A DNA stretch of 64,000 nt, from contig NZ_KB893157.1 in the NCBI RefSeq assembly GCF_000374005.1, positions 65,950 through 129,949 on the forward strand. Reading direction: 5' to 3'. The notes beneath the pieces are model-generated. The model was not told where the DNA came from, ran no database searches, and saw only the letters and a program-made list of their open reading frames with translations. The stretch is from Kiloniella laminariae DSM 19542 (GTDB lineage Bacteria; Pseudomonadota; Alphaproteobacteria; Kiloniellales; Kiloniellaceae). The position numbers and the translations under genes were made by a program. This document shows, piece after piece, positions 17,602-26,630 of the stretch; the stretch's first letter is position 1; each line of letters begins with the position of its first letter.

Positions 17602-18543
17602 TCAGCTGTTGCCCAGTCCCATGAGGGAGCGGGAAAAATCACGGGCTGTAAAGGGGCGAAGATCTTCGGCTGTTTCACCAACCCCGATGGCGTGAACCGG
17701 GAGACTGTACTTTTCGGCAAGGGCAACCAGAATCCCCCCCCGGGCTGAACCGTCAAGCTTTGTGACAACCAGACCCGTAATATCAATCAGTTCCTTGAAG
17801 GTGCCGATCTGGGACAGGGCATTTTGCCCTGTGGTTGCATCAAGAACCAGAACAATGTCATGCGGCGCTGTGGCATCCAGTTTGCGGATAACCCGGAGAA
17901 CCTTTTGCAGTTCTGCCATAAGATCTGACTTGTTGTGCAGACGCCCGGCAGTATCGATTAACAGGACATCGGCCTTTTCCGAACGGGCGCGTTCGATTGC
18001 TTCGTAAGCCAATCCGGCGGCGTCTGAGCCAGTTTCTTTTGCCACGACTGGACAACCGGTTCTTTCGCCCCAGATCTGCAGCTGTTCAATCGCTGCAGCG
18101 CGGAAGGTGTCGCCAGCTGCCATCATAACCTTCAGGCCCCGGGCTTTATAGTGGCTGGCGAGCTTGCCAATAGTCGTGGTTTTCCCGCTGCCGTTAACGC
18201 CAACCATCAAGATAATGTGTGGTGCTTTTGTGCCATCAGGTTCAAGGGGAAGGGCGACCGGCTCGAGTATCTTTTCAATTTCAGCCGCGAGGCTCTCCCG
18301 GACCTCAAGCGGATCAACATCCTTGTCGAAGCGTGTCTTTGCCAGATTGGCAGCCAGTCGTGCCGAGGTGGCAACACCGAGGTCTGAAGTGATCAGAAGT
18401 TCTTCGAGTTCCTCGATGCTTTCATCATCGAGTTTTCTCTTGGTGAAAATGCTGCCGATACCATCGCCCAGCTTGGACGATGAACGGCTCAGGCCAGCTT
18501 TGAGGCGGGAAAACCAGCCGGATTTTTTGTTTTCGTCACTCAT
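17602..18543 (-). CDS. ftsY: Signal recognition particle receptor FtsY
   Basis: Membrane-associated GTPase that docks the SRP-ribosome complex to the translocon. 313 aa, short form with a small basic N-terminal segment ('KSGWFSRLKAGLSRSSSK'), N domain helices (about 30-100), and G domain with P-loop 'GVNGSGKTTTIGKLA', 'AAGDTFRAAAIEQL', 'LLIDTAGRL', and 'TKLDGSARGG'. Its partner ffh lies 5 kb away on the other strand. It follows mtaB by 38 bases. Confidence 0.97.
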   Translation of the reverse strand: MSDENKKSGWFSRLKAGLSRSSSKLGDGIGSIFTKRKLDDESIEELEELLITSDLGVATSARLAANLAKTRFDKDVDPLEVRESLAAEIEKILEPVALPLEPDGTKAPHIILMVGVNGSGKTTTIGKLASHYKARGLKVMMAAGDTFRAAAIEQLQIWGERTGCPVVAKETGSDAAGLAYEAIERARSEKADVLLIDTAGRLHNKSDLMAELQKVLRVIRKLDATAPHDIVLVLDATTGQNALSQIGTFKELIDITGLVVTKLDGSARGGILVALAEKYSLPVHAIGVGETAEDLRPFTARDFSRSLMGLGNS

Positions 18544-18581
18544 ACCTGGGCCATCACTGTTTGTTCTTATTGTGTTGATTT

Positions 18582-19889
18582 TTATTGGGCGGCGATCACG
18601 TTCCGGGCAGCTTCTGCTGCGGGGCTGCCGAGCGGATAGGCAAGAAGCCTGTTGTTCTTAATTCCGGCAATATAAACTGGAACGATTTCTCCTGTGCTGT
18701 CGCCTTCCAGCTCTTCAATCTGAATCGGCGCATAATGTTCGCAGCGGCCAAAGCCGTTCTTTTCAACCAGCACCTGGGCCGTCTGCCCGACCCTGCTGCG
18801 CAAAAAGCGCTGTTCCGCGATCTCGCCAGCGGAGCGCAGGCGCGCTGCACGTTCCTTGCGCAGATTTCCGGGTACCTGGGGCATTTTTGCGGCAGGTGTC
18901 CCAGGTCTTTCCGAATAGGGAAAAACATGGAGATAGGTGAGGTCAAGTTCATCAACCAGAGCAAAGGTGTTTTCAAACATCTCGTCGCTTTCCGTCGGGA
19001 AACCGGCAATGATATCAGCACCAAAAACCACATCCGGGCGCAGGTCGCGGGCCCGTCGGACCATCTTGATCACATCCTGACGCAGGTGGCGGCGTTTCAT
19101 ACGCTTGAGCACCATGTCGTCACCTGCCTGTAATGAGATGTGCAGGTGTGGCATAAGTCGGGGTTCTTCGGCAATCAGGCGGTAGGTGTCCTCGTCTATT
19201 TCGACTGGATCAAGAGAGGAAAGACGCAAGCGCTTCAGCCCGGGAACAAGAGCAAGCAGTCGACGGGTCATCTGACCCAGCGTGGGCTTTCCAGGCAGGT
19301 CCAGCCCGTAGTCGGTGATGTCTACGCCTGTGAGAACAACTTCTTTTACACCGTTATCAACCAGAGTTCTGACCTGTTCTGTGATGGCGCCGATGGGGAC
19401 CGAACGGTTATTGCCCCGGCCAAAAGGGATGATACAGAAAGTGCAGCGGTGATTACAGCCTTGCTGAATCTGGACAAAGGCGCGGGTGTGTTCTTCAAAG
19501 CCGTGAACCAGGTGGGCCGCGGTTTCTTCTGCTTCCATAATGTCATTGACGGCGACACGGGCACTGCCTTCAAGATCAAAGCTCTCCCGCTTCAGCTTTT
19601 CTTCGTTGCCGAGAACGTGATCGACTTCCTTCATTGAGGCATAGGCCTCGGGATTGATCTGGGCTGCGCAGCCTGTAACGATGATCTTGGCATCGGGGTT
19701 GTCGCGCCGGGCTTTGCGAATGCTCTGGCGCGCCTGTCTTTCCGCTTCGGTCGTGACAGCACAGGTATTGAAGATAATGGTGTCAGACAGGCCAGCCTCG
19801 CGCGCATGCTGACGCATCACCTCGGACTCGTAAGTATTGAGGCGGCAACCAAAAGTAACGATCTTAGGGTCTGTCTGCTGCTTAGTCAT
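18582..19889 (-). CDS. mtaB: tRNA t6A37 methylthiotransferase MtaB
   Basis: Radical SAM enzyme that adds a methylthio group to t6A37 in ANN-decoding tRNAs. Three N-terminal cysteines for the auxiliary cluster ('FGCRLNTYES', 'NTCAVTTEAE', 'TGCAAQINPE'), the radical SAM triad 'CNHRCTFCIIPFGRG' (about residue 146), and a C-terminal TRAM-like domain are present; 435 aa is normal for MtaB and the shortened N-terminal set of motifs separates it from MiaB and RimO. dapF, mtaB and ftsY are commonly clustered in alphaproteobacteria. Confidence 0.93.
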   Translation of the reverse strand: MTKQQTDPKIVTFGCRLNTYESEVMRQHAREAGLSDTIIFNTCAVTTEAERQARQSIRKARRDNPDAKIIVTGCAAQINPEAYASMKEVDHVLGNEEKLKRESFDLEGSARVAVNDIMEAEETAAHLVHGFEEHTRAFVQIQQGCNHRCTFCIIPFGRGNNRSVPIGAITEQVRTLVDNGVKEVVLTGVDITDYGLDLPGKPTLGQMTRRLLALVPGLKRLRLSSLDPVEIDEDTYRLIAEEPRLMPHLHISLQAGDDMVLKRMKRRHLRQDVIKMVRRARDLRPDVVFGADIIAGFPTESDEMFENTFALVDELDLTYLHVFPYSERPGTPAAKMPQVPGNLRKERAARLRSAGEIAEQRFLRSRVGQTAQVLVEKNGFGRCEHYAPIQIEELEGDSTGEIVPVYIAGIKNNRLLAYPLGSPAAEAARNVIAAQ

Positions 19890-19995
19890 GCGGCTGTTAT
19901 GACCTATCGGATTGTTCTTGTCCAGAAGCTGCTGTGCAAGCCTGCTATGAGGTTTAATAAGGGGTTTCCCTGAAGCAAGCTGTTAGCTGTAGGAC

Positions 19996-20856
19996 TTATT
20001 GGGCATAAACAGCCTGTTGGCTTTCTTCTGTTAGCTGTTGCTGAATATAGTTCCAGATTTTTGGTGTCTCTTCCGTCCTGAAGCAGCGGCTCCAGGGATA
20101 CGCGTGGAAGTCTGAGATACCACAGGATTTTGGGGATTGGATAATAAGCTGTAGGTTTGACATCCCCGTCATGAAGTACAGATCTGTGGGAGGGGCAAAG
20201 GTGTCGCCAGTAAAGGCATAGACCAGTCCAGGCTTGCCCCTGGCTTTTTCGACGGCTGCTTTCCATGTGTTGTAATGGGGGGCGAGTTCTTTTGTTTCTC
20301 TGCTCTTGCCTGTATGGGCAAAACCGTATCCGGGAGCGGTGACAATAAAACCATTAAAAGCATCGGGGATGTCGGCTGCAGCGACAAGGGTTGTTGAGGC
20401 GCCTCCTGAGTGTCCAAGCAGGAAGGTGCGATCTGCAGAGACGCCGTGGGCTCTAAATAGTCCCAAAATTCTTGAGATTTCTGTGCTGCGGCGAAAATAA
20501 CGCTGTTGCTTCGGGTCCCCGCCGCTGCTGACACCAATTTCCTGGGAACAGAGATAATATAGAACCGTCTGGGGATGTTGGCGGACGATTGCCCGGGCAT
20601 AGGAAGGGATTTGATCCGGGTAACACTCCTGCCCGATACCGCTGTTTTCTGTGCCGTGATTATAGATAAAAAGCACGGTCTCTTCCGGATTTGGGATGTA
20701 GCGCCCCAGGTCCGAGGCAAATTTGTCCCGCTGTACGTAATTGAAGTTGTCGCCAATGGCGAAGGCCCCATGGGGATTTTTTATCTCGGCCTGCTTTACT
20801 GTCTGGCAAGCGCTCAGGACCAGTACTGTGATGAGAAGGGAAAAGACTTTGTGCAT
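19996..20856 (-). CDS. Predicted lipoprotein alpha/beta hydrolase
   Basis: 286 aa with a lipoprotein signal: hydrophobic stretch then lipobox 'LVLSAC' (cysteine about residue 17). The body has alpha/beta-hydrolase marks: 'FIYNHGTENSG' (oxyanion region), nucleophile elbow 'GHSGG' (about 160) and a late 'FHAYPWSRC' histidine, so a serine esterase/peptidase-like activity is plausible. The ATG at 20856 is preferred over the one nine bases earlier because it begins the signal peptide. It is inserted between dapF and mtaB, 38 bases from the dapF end, with no known link to them. Confidence 0.75.
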   Translation of the reverse strand: MHKVFSLLITVLVLSACQTVKQAEIKNPHGAFAIGDNFNYVQRDKFASDLGRYIPNPEETVLFIYNHGTENSGIGQECYPDQIPSYARAIVRQHPQTVLYYLCSQEIGVSSGGDPKQQRYFRRSTEISRILGLFRAHGVSADRTFLLGHSGGASTTLVAAADIPDAFNGFIVTAPGYGFAHTGKSRETKELAPHYNTWKAAVEKARGKPGLVYAFTGDTFAPPTDLYFMTGMSNLQLIIQSPKSCGISDFHAYPWSRCFRTEETPKIWNYIQQQLTEESQQAVYAQ

Positions 20857-20904
20857 TACTCTCACAAATCCGCAGGTTTGTCTGGAGGCTTTTTTGCAGT
20901 CACT

Positions 20905-21744
20905 TCAGCTCACGTTCAGCAATTCGGGAGCAATTTCACCTCTGAAGGCAATTGATACCGGGCCGGTCATAAGGACCTGGCCATTCTCCAGCCAGTTTAT
21001 CTGTAAACTGCCGCCGTCAAGATCGACCTGGACCTCCCGGTCAGTGAGGCCGCGGCGGGCCGCAGCAACAGCCGCAGCGCAGGCCCCGGTGCCGCAGGCA
21101 GAGGTAATGCCCACGCCCCGCTCAAAAACCCGGAGGCGCAAATGGTTTTTACCTATAAGCGCTGCGACGCCAATGTTGGCGCGTTCGGGAAAGAGCGGGT
21201 GATGTTCCAATCTTGAGCCAAGAGCATCAAGCTCAATGGCCTCGGCATCTTCCACAAAAAAGACGGCGTGGGGATTGCCCATATTAACGCCGACGGGGTT
21301 TTTCAGTGGAGGGAGCTTGATACCGATATTGAGCGTGTCTCTTTCTTCTGTCAGCGGGATCTCCTGCCACTCAAGCCGGGCAGGGCCCATATCCACCGTG
21401 ACCAGATTTTTATGGGACTGTTTGGCGTGAAGGAGGCCTGCGAGAGTTTCGATTGTAACGTGCTCGCTCTCGGCTTCTTGCATGATAAGGGAGGCGATGC
21501 AGCGTGTGGCGTTACCACAGGCACCAACCTCACCGCCGTCAGCATTTCGGATACGCATAAAGATATCAGCGTCCTGGTGAACCGGGGGCTCGATAATAAT
21601 GAACTGGTCGCAACCAATCCCGAATCTGCGATCGGCAATCAGTCGGGATTGCTTTTCTGTTGGGTTGAACGGCTCTTGACGGGCGTCAATGACGACAAAA
21701 TCGTTGCCGAGACCGTGCATTTTGATAAAGGCTCTGCCGTTCAT
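20905..21744 (-). CDS. dapF: Diaminopimelate epimerase
   Basis: Converts LL- to meso-diaminopimelate for lysine and peptidoglycan synthesis. The two catalytic cysteines lie in 'GACGNATRC' (about 77) and 'SACGTGACA' (about 223); 'MHGLGNDFVVIDAR' at the start is the family's N-terminal signature. 279 aa is normal. It begins the minus-strand run dapF - lipoprotein - mtaB - ftsY - secreted protein. Confidence 0.97.
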   Translation of the reverse strand: MNGRAFIKMHGLGNDFVVIDARQEPFNPTEKQSRLIADRRFGIGCDQFIIIEPPVHQDADIFMRIRNADGGEVGACGNATRCIASLIMQEAESEHVTIETLAGLLHAKQSHKNLVTVDMGPARLEWQEIPLTEERDTLNIGIKLPPLKNPVGVNMGNPHAVFFVEDAEAIELDALGSRLEHHPLFPERANIGVAALIGKNHLRLRVFERGVGITSACGTGACAAAVAAARRGLTDREVQVDLDGGSLQINWLENGQVLMTGPVSIAFRGEIAPELLNVS

Positions 21745-21860
21745 TTATGGGTGCTCATCTGTCGAAAGTTACTTGAATGCTTTTGCCTGCTGACCGCTGC
21801 GACTTGTGTCTTAGAATTTATAAAGGGCGAGTGGGGGAGGAGTCCATTAAATTTGAAGAT

Positions 21861-22316
21861 CTAGAGGAGCTTGGACTTCTTGGTGTAGGCCAGAATGATA
21901 AAGAGCATGTCAACATTTTTCCCATCCAGGGCAAGGGGCATGATGAGGTCTTCTACATCAAGAACATCCTTCTTCGGGCCGACATAAGGCGTATAGGCAT
22001 AAATAGGTTTGCTTGTTTCAACCGCTGCGCGGCAGTTGGTCCAGACAGTACTCGGTGATTTCTGGTTGGGAATGTTGCTGATCCATTCCGAGGTGTAGTC
22101 CCTGTGCAGAAGCGGGACGACTTTTGTACCGACCAGCCTGTAGCGAAAATCCAGGGGATTGTGCTGTACATCAAGCAGGATAATGTGCGGAAGAAAAGCG
22201 ACCATTTCCAGAGGATCAATATGGGGTCGGCCAGGGATCAGGCCAACAGGGCATTTGCTCAGCCAGTACTGATAGGCCAGCTTGACGGTTCTGGTTCTGA
22301 AAGTAACATCAAGCAT
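21861..22316 (-). CDS. PAS_5-type small PAS domain protein
   Basis: 151-residue protein that looks like a single PAS domain of the alphaproteobacterial PAS_5 type: 'RPHIDPLEMVAFLPHIILLDV', 'LDFRYRLVGTKVVPLLHRDYTSEWIS' and 'YVGPKKDVLDVEDLIMPLALDGKNVDMLF'. No output domain. In other species such proteins are of unknown function and often many per genome. It is monocistronic here, 116 bases upstream of dapF on the same strand. Confidence 0.8.
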   Translation of the reverse strand: MLDVTFRTRTVKLAYQYWLSKCPVGLIPGRPHIDPLEMVAFLPHIILLDVQHNPLDFRYRLVGTKVVPLLHRDYTSEWISNIPNQKSPSTVWTNCRAAVETSKPIYAYTPYVGPKKDVLDVEDLIMPLALDGKNVDMLFIILAYTKKSKLL

Positions 22317-22882
22317 TCCCCGTCTCAGTGTCCTCTGTTGTTGATGTTAGAGAAACCTGTATGGGAGTTGCTCCTGAACAAAGAGTGCTGCCCTATTTGC
22401 GATATTCAAGCCTTTCCTTAATCTGGCCGTGGTTAAGGCGGTCTGATTTTGATATTTAGAGTATACAGGTTTTCTCTGGAGAGCAGAGGGTTGTTGCAAG
22501 GGCCTGTCGGGTGAAGAAATTCCGGGGCTGATGTTCTGCAACGTAACATCTTGATGTAAGAAGTTTTCCTGTTCGATGATGAGGCAAGAGTTACTCTTGC
22601 AGGCACCCCGCCTGAAAGGGAGGTCTGATCGCCTTGAAGAGGGCGAATCCGGTTGATCCGGGGCTTGGAATCCTCTGAATTCCGAAAGGGCTTGACCTGG
22701 GAGCCTGCTTTTAATAGGTTCCACACAATTATCAGTCATGGATCAGTGTATCCGGCTCCAAGGAGCTCCGCCAGTCCGCGAGTATCGCGCACTGGCGACA
22801 ATTGCATTTGGTCTGTGTTTTACTGATTTTTGTCAGAGGATTTTCCTCTGGCCAGAGCAGTAAAAGAGAGTAAGAGAAACAT
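22317..22882. other. 566-base region without a confident gene
   Basis: Lies between the start of the PAS_5 gene and ffh (divergent). An ORF of 130 codons on the minus strand (22347-22739) has no family features and poor codon use, so I do not call it. A TTGACC at 22690 followed by AT-rich sequence could be part of an ffh promoter. No tRNA or SRP RNA signature (the GGAAGGAAGCAGC-type SRP core is absent). Confidence 0.5.
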
Positions 22883-24256
22883 ATGTTTGATAGCCTTCAG
22901 GAACGTCTTGGTTCCGTCTTTGACAAGCTGAAACGCCGCGGTGCGCTGAGCGAAGCTGATGTAACAGCTGCGCTGCGTGAGGTCCGTGTTGCCCTGCTTG
23001 AAGCTGACGTGGCCCTTCCTGTGGTTAAAGATTTTGTCGAGAAGGTCAAGGTTGAGGCCGTTGGACAGAATGTTCTGAAGTCGGTTACGCCGGGCCAGAT
23101 GGTGATCAAGATCGTTAATGATCAACTGTCTGCCATGCTTGGTGCGGATCATGTTGGTTTGAACCTGCAGGTGACACCGCCAGCCGTGATCATGATGGTC
23201 GGTTTGCAGGGCTCGGGTAAAACCACCTCGACAGCCAAGATCTCCAAGCGCCTGACCGAAAAAGAACGCAAGAAAGTTCTGATGGCTTCTCTGGACGTTC
23301 GCCGTCCGGCTGCGCAGGAGCAGTTGCGGGTTCTGGGGGAGCAGATTGCTGTCCGGACCCTGAATATCGTTCCCGGCGAACAGCCTGTTGCCATCGCCAA
23401 GCGCGCGGTCCAGACCGCTGCGCTGGAAGGTTTTGATGTCGTCATGCTCGATACCGCCGGTCGCCTGGCGATTGACGAAGAACTGATGGCCGAAGTTGCA
23501 GCTGTTCGGGATGCGGCAAAACCAGCAGAAACGCTGTTGGTCGCCGATGCCATGACCGGGCAGGATGCGGTAAATGTTGCGGATACCTTTAATCAGAAGG
23601 TTGGTCTGACCGGGATTGTGATGACCCGGATGGATGGTGATGCACGCGGTGGTGCGACCCTGTCCATGCGTGCGGTGACCGGTTGTCCGATCAAGCTGAT
23701 GGGTGTGGGTGAGAAGCTGGACGAGCTGGAGGATTTCCATCCTTCCCGTGTGGCCTCGCGTATTCTCGGCATGGGCGATATCGTGTCGCTGGTCGAGAAG
23801 GCATCCGAGAATTTTGAGCTGGAGGAAGCTGAAAAGCTCGCCGCCAAGATCCAGAAGGGCAAATTTGATCTGAACGATCTGGGAAGCCAGCTCAAGCAAA
23901 TGCAGAAGATGGGCGGACTGTCCAGTCTGATGAACATGTTGCCGGGCATGAATGCCGGGCAGATGAAGAAACTGAAAGATGCCAAGCTCGATGACAGTAT
24001 CATCAAGCGTCAATTGGCAATTCTTTCATCAATGACCCCTCTGGAACGGGAAAAGCCGGAAGTCATCAAAGCAAAGCGGCGTACCCGCATTGCCGGTGGT
24101 TCCGGGACTTCGGTCCAGGAGGTAAACAAGCTTCTGAAGCAACACCAGGAAGCGGCCCGCATGATGAAGAAAGTCCAGAAGATGGGCAAAAAGGGCATGA
24201 TGCGGGGCGGGTTGCAAAACCTTATGCCTCCTGGAATGGGGGGCTTCCCTAAATAA
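22883..24256 (+). CDS. ffh: Signal recognition particle protein Ffh
   Basis: GTPase that binds signal sequences and the 4.5S RNA. N domain (1-90), G domain with 'GLQGSGKTTSTAKI' (about 107), 'DVRRPAAQEQL', 'DTAGRLAI', 'TRMDGDARGG', and a methionine-rich M domain (about 300-457) ending 'MMRGGLQNLMPPGMGGFPK'. 457 aa is normal. First gene of the run ffh-rpsP-rimM-trmD-rplS, which couples protein targeting with ribosome assembly and tRNA modification genes, a common alphaproteobacterial order. Confidence 0.97.
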   Translation: MFDSLQERLGSVFDKLKRRGALSEADVTAALREVRVALLEADVALPVVKDFVEKVKVEAVGQNVLKSVTPGQMVIKIVNDQLSAMLGADHVGLNLQVTPPAVIMMVGLQGSGKTTSTAKISKRLTEKERKKVLMASLDVRRPAAQEQLRVLGEQIAVRTLNIVPGEQPVAIAKRAVQTAALEGFDVVMLDTAGRLAIDEELMAEVAAVRDAAKPAETLLVADAMTGQDAVNVADTFNQKVGLTGIVMTRMDGDARGGATLSMRAVTGCPIKLMGVGEKLDELEDFHPSRVASRILGMGDIVSLVEKASENFELEEAEKLAAKIQKGKFDLNDLGSQLKQMQKMGGLSSLMNMLPGMNAGQMKKLKDAKLDDSIIKRQLAILSSMTPLEREKPEVIKAKRRTRIAGGSGTSVQEVNKLLKQHQEAARMMKKVQKMGKKGMMRGGLQNLMPPGMGGFPK

Positions 24257-24326
24257 GGGAGCGACCCGAACAGAATACTTCTGAAAATCTAGAGTACCAA
24301 GTTTAGTTATAACAAGAGGAACTGAA

Positions 24327-24716
24327 ATGGCTGTTAAAATTCGCCTCGCCCGCGGCGGCGCCAAGAAGCGTCCATACTACTCGATCGTAGTAGCGGATGC
24401 TCGTGCTCCACGTGACGGTCGCTTTATCGAAAAGATCGGCGCTTACAATCCAATGGTGCCAAAGGATCATCCTGAGCGTCTTGTTCTGCGCGAAGAACGT
24501 GCAAAACATTGGCTCTCTACCGGTGCTCAGCCAACGGATCGTGTTGCACGTTTCCTTGGTGATCTCGGCCTGGTCGAGAAACGCTCTATTCCTGAGCAGA
24601 CCAAGAAAAGCCAGATGAAGGCGAAAGCCAAAGAGCGTCTGGAAGAGAAACGCCAGGCTGCTGAAGCCGCTGCTGAAGCTGCCGCTGCTGCTTCTGAAGA
24701 ATCTGCAGCCGAGTAA
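24327..24716 (+). CDS. rpsP: 30S ribosomal protein S16
   Basis: Small-subunit protein needed for 30S assembly. Family start '[24 protein letters not shown]' is plain, with the core ending about residue 85. The remaining 40 residues are a charged and Ala-rich tail typical of alphaproteobacterial S16. Ribosome site AGAGGA is well placed. Followed directly by rimM. Confidence 0.97.
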   Translation: MAVKIRLARGGAKKRPYYSIVVADARAPRDGRFIEKIGAYNPMVPKDHPERLVLREERAKHWLSTGAQPTDRVARFLGDLGLVEKRSIPEQTKKSQMKAKAKERLEEKRQAAEAAAEAAAAASEESAAE

Positions 24717-24736
24717 TTTTGAGGATACCTTGTCCC

Positions 24737-25261
24737 ATGGCTTTGGACCGTGACAACTGGATTTGTGTAGGTGTGATCGCTGGTGCGCACGGTGTGCGTG
24801 GCCAGGTGAAGATCAAAAGCTATACGGAAAATCCGGTTGATGTGGCGTCTTATGGCCCGGTGAGTGATGATTTCGGAAACTCTTTCGATATCAAGATTAC
24901 CGGACAGGCCAAGGGTACTGTTCTGACGCAGCTCAAGGGGGTGACCGATCGTGATCGCGCCCAGGAGATGCGGGGAACAAAATTGTATGTGAACCGTGAT
25001 CTTCTGCCCAAGCTGAATGAGGATGGCGAATATTACTACTCTGATCTTGTTGGCCTGCAGGTCGAGAACCCCCAAGGTGAGGTTCTGGGCACTGTAAAAG
25101 GTGTTTTCAATTTTGGAGCGGGAGATATTCTCGAATTCACCAGCGCAGGCGGACGGCCGGAAATGGTCAGCTTTACAGAAAGCACCGTTCCGGTTGTGGA
25201 CCTCGAAGGGCGTCGCATTGTTGTTGCGTTGCCTGAAGTTGTCCTGGGTCGGGAAGGCTGA
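24737..25261 (+). CDS. rimM: Ribosome maturation factor RimM
   Basis: Assists 30S head assembly around S19. N-terminal RimM beta-barrel domain opens with 'ICVGVIAGAHGVRGQVKIKSYTE', and the C-terminal PRC-barrel with 'YYYSDLVGLQVENPQGEVLGTV' and 'VVDLEGRRIVV'. The start at 24737 (GAGGA upstream) is taken; a TTG at 24719 would add six residues. 174 aa. Confidence 0.95.
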   Translation: MALDRDNWICVGVIAGAHGVRGQVKIKSYTENPVDVASYGPVSDDFGNSFDIKITGQAKGTVLTQLKGVTDRDRAQEMRGTKLYVNRDLLPKLNEDGEYYYSDLVGLQVENPQGEVLGTVKGVFNFGAGDILEFTSAGGRPEMVSFTESTVPVVDLEGRRIVVALPEVVLGREG

Positions 25262-25315
25262 GTAACAGGCTGAAAGGTCTGGAAGTCAGTTTTTCAAACC
25301 GGGTTGCTAGACAGG

Positions 25316-26047
25316 ATGTTGGATAAAGTGGCAGCAAGCTGGAAAGCAACAGTTCTAACGCTTCACCCGGATATGTTTCCGGGTTCGCTGGGGTTGTCCC
25401 TGGCAGGACGGGCGCTTGAAAAAGGCACGTGGGAGCTGGAAAAGGTGGACATTCGCGATTTTGCGGATGATAAACACCGGACTGTTGATGCTATCCCTTT
25501 CGGGGGTGGTGCCGGGTTGGTGATGCGTCCAGATGTTGTCGATGCAGCGCTAAATTCCGTGGCCGACAATGGCGGTCCGGTAATCTATCTCTCGCCGCGC
25601 GGACGGCTGCTCGATCAGGATCTGGTCAAGGAGCTGGCGGCAGGACCCGGGGTAACTCTCCTTTGCGGGCGTTACGAAGGGATTGATCAGCGGGTCCTCG
25701 AGGCTCGCGAGGTGATAGAGGTTTCGGTTGGAGATTACATCCTTTCCGGTGGCGAACCGGCGGCGCTGATCCTGATGGATGCCGTTATTCGTTTGTTGCC
25801 GGGGGTTATGGGTAACAGGGAATCCGCAGACGAGGAATCGTTTGAACTTGGGTTGCTGGAATATCCGCTCTACACGCGTCCTGCAGAATGGCAGGGGCGT
25901 CAGGTGCCAGAGGTTCTGACCTCGGGTCACCACGAGAAGATAAAACAGTGGCGCCAGGAACAGGCGGAAGAAATCACCAGGGAAAGACGCCCGGATTTAT
26001 GGGCCGAGTACCTGGTCAAACGTAACGATACCAAGCTGGGCCGTTAG
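25316..26047 (+). CDS. trmD: tRNA (guanine-N1)-methyltransferase TrmD
   Basis: SPOUT methyltransferase making m1G37 in tRNA, which prevents +1 frameshifts. The trefoil-knot SAM site '[17 protein letters not shown]' and '[15 protein letters not shown]' are complete, as is '[14 protein letters not shown]'. The core starts at '[18 protein letters not shown]', about ten residues after the chosen ATG; a TTG at 25304 is another start. The ribosome site is not clear for either, so translation may depend on rimM upstream. Confidence 0.95.
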   Translation: MLDKVAASWKATVLTLHPDMFPGSLGLSLAGRALEKGTWELEKVDIRDFADDKHRTVDAIPFGGGAGLVMRPDVVDAALNSVADNGGPVIYLSPRGRLLDQDLVKELAAGPGVTLLCGRYEGIDQRVLEAREVIEVSVGDYILSGGEPAALILMDAVIRLLPGVMGNRESADEESFELGLLEYPLYTRPAEWQGRQVPEVLTSGHHEKIKQWRQEQAEEITRERRPDLWAEYLVKRNDTKLGR

Positions 26048-26103
26048 GTCCGTTTTAACCTATACGGGTCTGTGGCCCCGAAAGAATGGTAGAGGATAGA
26101 AAC

Positions 26104-26532
26104 ATGAACGTAATCGAGAAGCTGGAAGCTGATCAGGTTGCCAAACTTGTCGAAGGCAAGAGCAACCCAGAGTTCTCCGCTGGTGACACCATCCGTGTGA
26201 ATGTTAAAGTTGTTGAAGGTACCCGTGAGCGTATCCAGGCCTTTGAAGGTGTCTGTATCGCCCGCAAGAACGCTGGCCTGAACTCTTCTTTCACAGTCCG
26301 TAAAATCTCCTACGGTGAAGGCGTCGAGCGTATTTTCCCGCTTTACAGCCCGCGTCTGGACTCCATTGAGCTGGTTCGCCGCGGTGATGTGCGTCGCGCC
26401 AAGCTTTACTACCTGCGTGGCCGTCGTGGTAAGTCTGCACGTATCGCAGAAAAAACCACCGGTGCTGCTGGTAAAGCTGCTGCAACTGATCGCGCTGAAA
26501 AAGCCGCTATCAAGGCAGCTGCCAAGGCTTAA
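26104..26532 (+). CDS. rplS: 50S ribosomal protein L19
   Basis: Large-subunit protein at the 30S-50S interface. Core signature '[26 protein letters not shown]' and '[21 protein letters not shown]' are present. 142 aa, with an Ala/Lys-rich C-terminal extension of about 25 residues beyond the usual family end. The start at 26104 is preferred (AGAGGA eleven bases upstream). Last gene of the ffh-rplS run; a strong terminator follows. Confidence 0.97.
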   Translation: MNVIEKLEADQVAKLVEGKSNPEFSAGDTIRVNVKVVEGTRERIQAFEGVCIARKNAGLNSSFTVRKISYGEGVERIFPLYSPRLDSIELVRRGDVRRAKLYYLRGRRGKSARIAEKTTGAAGKAAATDRAEKAAIKAAAKA

Positions 26533-26561
26533 TTCCCTTCGCGGGAAAAGCGGTCTGAATC

Positions 26562-26591
26562 AAAAAGGGTGCCTTTTCGGGCGCCCTTTTT
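26562..26591 (+). terminator. Intrinsic terminator after rplS
   Basis: Hairpin AAAAAGGGTGCC / GGCGCCCTTTTT with a T run, directly downstream of rplS; the A run on the other side may also serve the converging DUF547 gene. Confidence 0.85.
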
Positions 26592-26630
26592 GTGTTTGCA
26601 GCCTGTGTCCCTCTTATTCGGACAGTTTAA

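Noticed and set aside
22347-22739. 130-codon minus-strand ORF between the PAS_5 gene and ffh
   Set aside because: Low-complexity, poor codon use, no ribosome site or family; treated as non-coding.
22317-22882. 4.5S SRP RNA beside ffh
   Set aside because: The conserved GGAAGGAAGCAGC core is not found on either strand here.
22820-24013. 397-codon open frame antisense to ffh
   Set aside because: It is a shadow of a well-conserved, GC-rich gene; the translated product is His/Gln-rich with no family features.
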